Of a stretch of 42,332 bases of DNA, positions 40,477-42,332 are shown piece after piece. Each line of letters starts with the position of its first letter. Position 1 is the first letter of the stretch. Origin of the DNA: a virus; the IMG/VR virus record IMGVR_UViG_3300043395_003057, positions 1 through 42,332 of that record; one strand, 5' to 3'. The position numbers and the translations under genes are program-made. The notes beneath the pieces are model-generated. The model worked only from the letters and a program-made list of their open reading frames with translations, ran no database searches and was not told where the DNA came from.

Positions 40477-40646
40477 GCAGGCTGTGCGATAGGCACCTTT
40501 GCGGGCGACACCGCAGCCGTAGAAGCTTTTGGTGCTTGCGTAGCTGCGACGTTGAACGTCGGCTTAGTAGAAGGGGGTAGCGGCGACATCGCCGCTACCT
40601 TTTTTAGCTCATCGCCAAAAGCGCGAAGAACTGCCACTGAAATCAC
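40473..40646 (-). CDS. Small tagged virion-type protein
   Basis: A 57-residue protein read from GTG at 40646, which overlaps the previous stop (GTGA) and has GGAG upstream; a GTG at 40661 is the alternative. The tag LRAFGDELKKVAAM (7-20) matches the virion family tag. The remainder is Pro/Ala/Thr/Val-rich and probably disordered (PLPPSTKPTFNVAATQ). Its coding region encloses the + strand terminator of RNase HII. It follows a beta-rich virion gene. Confidence 0.65.
   Translation of the reverse strand: MISVAVLRAFGDELKKVAAMSPLPPSTKPTFNVAATQAPKASTAAVSPAKVPIAQPA
40577..40605 (+). terminator. Terminator of the RNase HII operon, inside an antisense CDS
   Basis: GTAGCGGCGA (40577-40586) pairs with TCGCCGCTAC (40589-40598), a near-perfect 10-bp stem, followed by CTTTTTT. 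It is oriented for + strand transcripts and lies within the - strand gene at 40473-40646. Confidence 0.8.
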
Positions 40647-41461
40647 AGGATGCGCTCCCACGTGAGCAGCACCTCAAGGTTGTTAGTGCCGGTATTGGGT
40701 ACAAGCTCAATCCAGCGACTATCGCGCGTAGTAAGATCGAGGGTATTTGAAATTGACATTAGAAGATTTGCGGCACCAACGCCATTTGTCAGCGTAATGG
40801 TCCCAACGGCTGACGGAGGATGCGCCTTTGCGGAGTCGCAATAAATAGCCCAGCCAACCGTTGCTGCGGTGCCCGAAAGTAGCTTTAGCGACAGGTTGCT
40901 TAGGCGCGCGCGCACAGGGACATTGTCCGTGTCGGGCATTAGCGAGTACGTATACGTCGCATTTACAGCACCCGTAGGAATTTTTCCAAAGGGCCACTTC
41001 ACTGTGAAATTGCCGGTAGCGTAGTCAATTACGCCAACCTGATTTCCAGTCTCTGCATTGACCAAGAATCCAAACCCATCGTCCTTAACAGTAAACCCGA
41101 CACCACCCGGATCAGAGATTGAGAACGAGTCTGGGATCACGTAGGTGTACGAGACCGTTCCACCGAGGGAGCCAGTAGACTGGTCGGGGGTGCCCGCGGC
41201 CTCAGAAGGCACCGCAACGCGGAGAGAACATACTCGGACAGTGGCCCCACCAGTGCCCACGCCCGTAGCCAGTCCGTACGCTGTTCCCGCAGGACCATCG
41301 GTCGTGTCAATAATGTCACGCCCCATTCCGTCTTCGTAGAACACCGTCCAGAAGTTCGAGGCGTTCATCCATAGAACGTAGACATCCGCAATGTCGAGAC
41401 CCTGCGCGTTCATCCAGCGCGTCATCTCGATTTCGGTGCGGAAAGAGGTAGAGCGGATCAT
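40643..41461 (-). CDS. Beta-rich virion/tail structural protein
   Basis: A 272-residue protein. The N-terminal ~50 residues are mixed, with Trp pairs (MTRWMNAQGLDIADVYVLWM). From about residue 60 the sequence is alternating beta strand with Gly/Asp turns (LGGTVSYTYVIPDSFSISD; VGVIDYATGNFTVKWPFG), like a fibre, baseplate or decoration domain. No tag. First Met just after the upstream stop. The precise role is not decidable. Confidence 0.65.
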   Translation of the reverse strand: MIRSTSFRTEIEMTRWMNAQGLDIADVYVLWMNASNFWTVFYEDGMGRDIIDTTDGPAGTAYGLATGVGTGGATVRVCSLRVAVPSEAAGTPDQSTGSLGGTVSYTYVIPDSFSISDPGGVGFTVKDDGFGFLVNAETGNQVGVIDYATGNFTVKWPFGKIPTGAVNATYTYSLMPDTDNVPVRARLSNLSLKLLSGTAATVGWAIYCDSAKAHPPSAVGTITLTNGVGAANLLMSISNTLDLTTRDSRWIELVPNTGTNNLEVLLTWERIL

Positions 41462-41464
41462 GGG

Positions 41465-41851
41465 TTACTCCTTGATCTCCGGCGAATTTAGGACTTCGTC
41501 AAGGAGATTGAGAAAAGCGGTCGTGACGTAGTCTACACGAACAGTGGGACGCGCGAGAATACCCTTTGCGAGAAGGGCATAGCTATTCAGTTCGGCAACG
41601 TGGTCGAGCTTGAAGTCGGTTGTCCCGCCAAAGTGTCCCTCTACAGTTTCGGCAAGAAGAGCCGGAAAGAACTTTGGGAAACGCGGCATGAAGAACTGAA
41701 AGATGATGTCATCTCCCTGCCGGACAATCTGAGCGTTAATCCTCTTGCCCTTGAACTCTGCGCGCTCGGGCGTGTGGATCGCAATCTCAGGCATAGCCTT
41801 GATGGCGCGGTTGAACTGCTCCAACATCTTTACTGTCTGTGCGTCGACCAT
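41465..41851 (-). CDS. Unknown 128-residue virion-block protein
   Basis: The ATG at 41851 overlaps the upstream stop (TGATG). Helical N-terminus (VKMLEQFNRAIKAMPEIAIH) and a strand-rich middle (RINAQIVRQGDDIIFQFFMP), then a helical, hydrophobic C-terminus. No tag or K-x-A-S site. It is part of a four-gene - strand operon. No family recognised. Confidence 0.65.
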   Translation of the reverse strand: MVDAQTVKMLEQFNRAIKAMPEIAIHTPERAEFKGKRINAQIVRQGDDIIFQFFMPRFPKFFPALLAETVEGHFGGTTDFKLDHVAELNSYALLAKGILARPTVRVDYVTTAFLNLLDEVLNSPEIKE

Positions 41852-42303
41852 CACTTCTCCCGTGAGATTTGAACTTCAGTACGAGACCGAGAACTAATTG
41901 ATCCCTGCGGGGCTAGTTGGGTAATTGCAGGGGGTTTAGTCGTATCGGTAATAACCTTGAATTTCTCAAACCGCTTCAAGGTGTCCTGAAGTGCCTGGTC
42001 GCTGGAAGAAATGCGCTCATCAAGGCGGGCAAGGCTTCGTGTTAGGGCGGAAAGCATCGCTACCTTCTTGTCAGAAACCGGCAGGGTCTTTACCTCACGG
42101 AACGTGAAGTAGAGTTCCTGTTGCAGCTCGGCAAGAATCTTTTTGTTGTCTAGCTCGATGGAGATCCCTGCCTTGTATTTGGCAAGGTCTGGGCCACCAA
42201 GCAGGGAAGACTTTAGCGGAGACTTACGTCCCTGAGTCCGCAGTGAGCCGTCGTCAGGGTCTGCGTCGGCGCGGAAATACTCCGCCCAGTCCGCAAGACC
42301 CAT
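41851..42303 (-). CDS. Coiled-coil virion-block protein
   Basis: A 150-residue protein, ATG at 42303. Residues 50-115 are a long amphipathic helix pattern (KKILAELQQELYFTFREVK; ALTRSLARLDERISSSDQAL). A basic/Pro-rich stretch precedes it and a polar tail follows. It could be a scaffold or tail accessory protein; it is not recognised. Its real start could only be checked against the sequence beyond the window's end, but the ATG has a purine patch (GGAA) upstream. Confidence 0.65.
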   Translation of the reverse strand: MGLADWAEYFRADADPDDGSLRTQGRKSPLKSSLLGGPDLAKYKAGISIELDNKKILAELQQELYFTFREVKTLPVSDKKVAMLSALTRSLARLDERISSSDQALQDTLKRFEKFKVITDTTKPPAITQLAPQGSISSRSRTEVQISREK

Positions 42304-42332
42304 GATTTCCGTGTTCCAAAAGTAGTGGCGGT
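42304..42332. other. Window end, no gene assigned
   Basis: The last 29 bases hold only the ribosome-binding purines for the - strand gene that starts at 42303. No complete feature can be called. Confidence 0.5.

Noticed and set aside
1-42332. CRISPR array, IS element or integrase
   Set aside because: No regularly spaced direct repeats, transposase motifs, terminal inverted repeats or recombinase signatures were seen.

Overview
The window is a stretch of a large tailed, contractile-tail (myovirus-type) bacteriophage genome, probably a jumbo-class phage. The evidence is a large terminase subunit, an HK97-fold-type major capsid protein, a very long tail sheath, a putative tail tube, collagen-like/GGTGATTA tail-fibre genes, and many virion proteins without bacterial operon context. 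Genes are tightly packed, with ATGA, GTGA and TAATG stop/start overlaps, frequent GTG/TTG starts and Shine-Dalgarno-type sites, so the host is a bacterium. DNA is moderately GC-rich. I cannot name the host. I saw no tRNA, CRISPR array or insertion sequence. Genome size above 200 kb is an inference from the gene types (IF-1, ParB, MoxR/VWA).

Layout. Positions 1-3545 (+ strand): a truncated unknown protein, then a terminator-bounded three-gene cassette ending in a clear translation initiation factor IF-1, then two small unknown genes. Positions 3545-8607 (- strand): a tail-fibre operon of five genes. Positions 8710-9250 (+): a coiled-coil/C-terminal-TM protein and a densely structured, terminator-ended stretch that looks like a noncoding RNA. 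Positions 9297-11208 (-): a ParB-family protein and small accessory genes with a palindrome in the parB leader. Positions 11297-14663 (+): a MoxR-type AAA+ ATPase, a VWA protein with an HExxH-bearing N-terminus, and two small genes. Positions 14593-35869 (-): a long virion morphogenesis block. In transcription order it holds core/scaffold-like proteins, a putative prohead protease, further head proteins, the capsid and possible decoration protein, connector/neck-like genes, sheath, putative tube, and small proteins with a shared N-terminal tag. Positions 35927-37021 (+): an HTH protein and a glycine-zipper membrane protein. Positions 37083-38840 (-): TerL. Positions 38892-40476 (+): two unknown genes and RNase HII. 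Positions 40473-42303 (-): four further probable virion genes. A portal, tape measure and baseplate hub were not recognised here.

How the genes work together. The most interesting pattern is a short motif, Lys-x-Ala-(Ser/Ala), often inside F-x-x-E-(L/I/M)-x-K-(hydrophobic)-A. It recurs near the N-termini or repeatedly inside about fifteen proteins of the head/internal-protein block, including the capsid protein and the putative protease. It is largely absent from TerL, tail fibres, ParB, MoxR and the sheath. I infer a capsid-targeting and proteolytic-maturation system comparable in logic to the T4 internal-protein/gp21 system, but with its own recognition sequence. Other items worth attention are the phage IF-1, the structured RNA at about 9056-9250, the modular repeats in the 1245-residue sheath, and a tandemly duplicated 58-residue module at 29180-29557.
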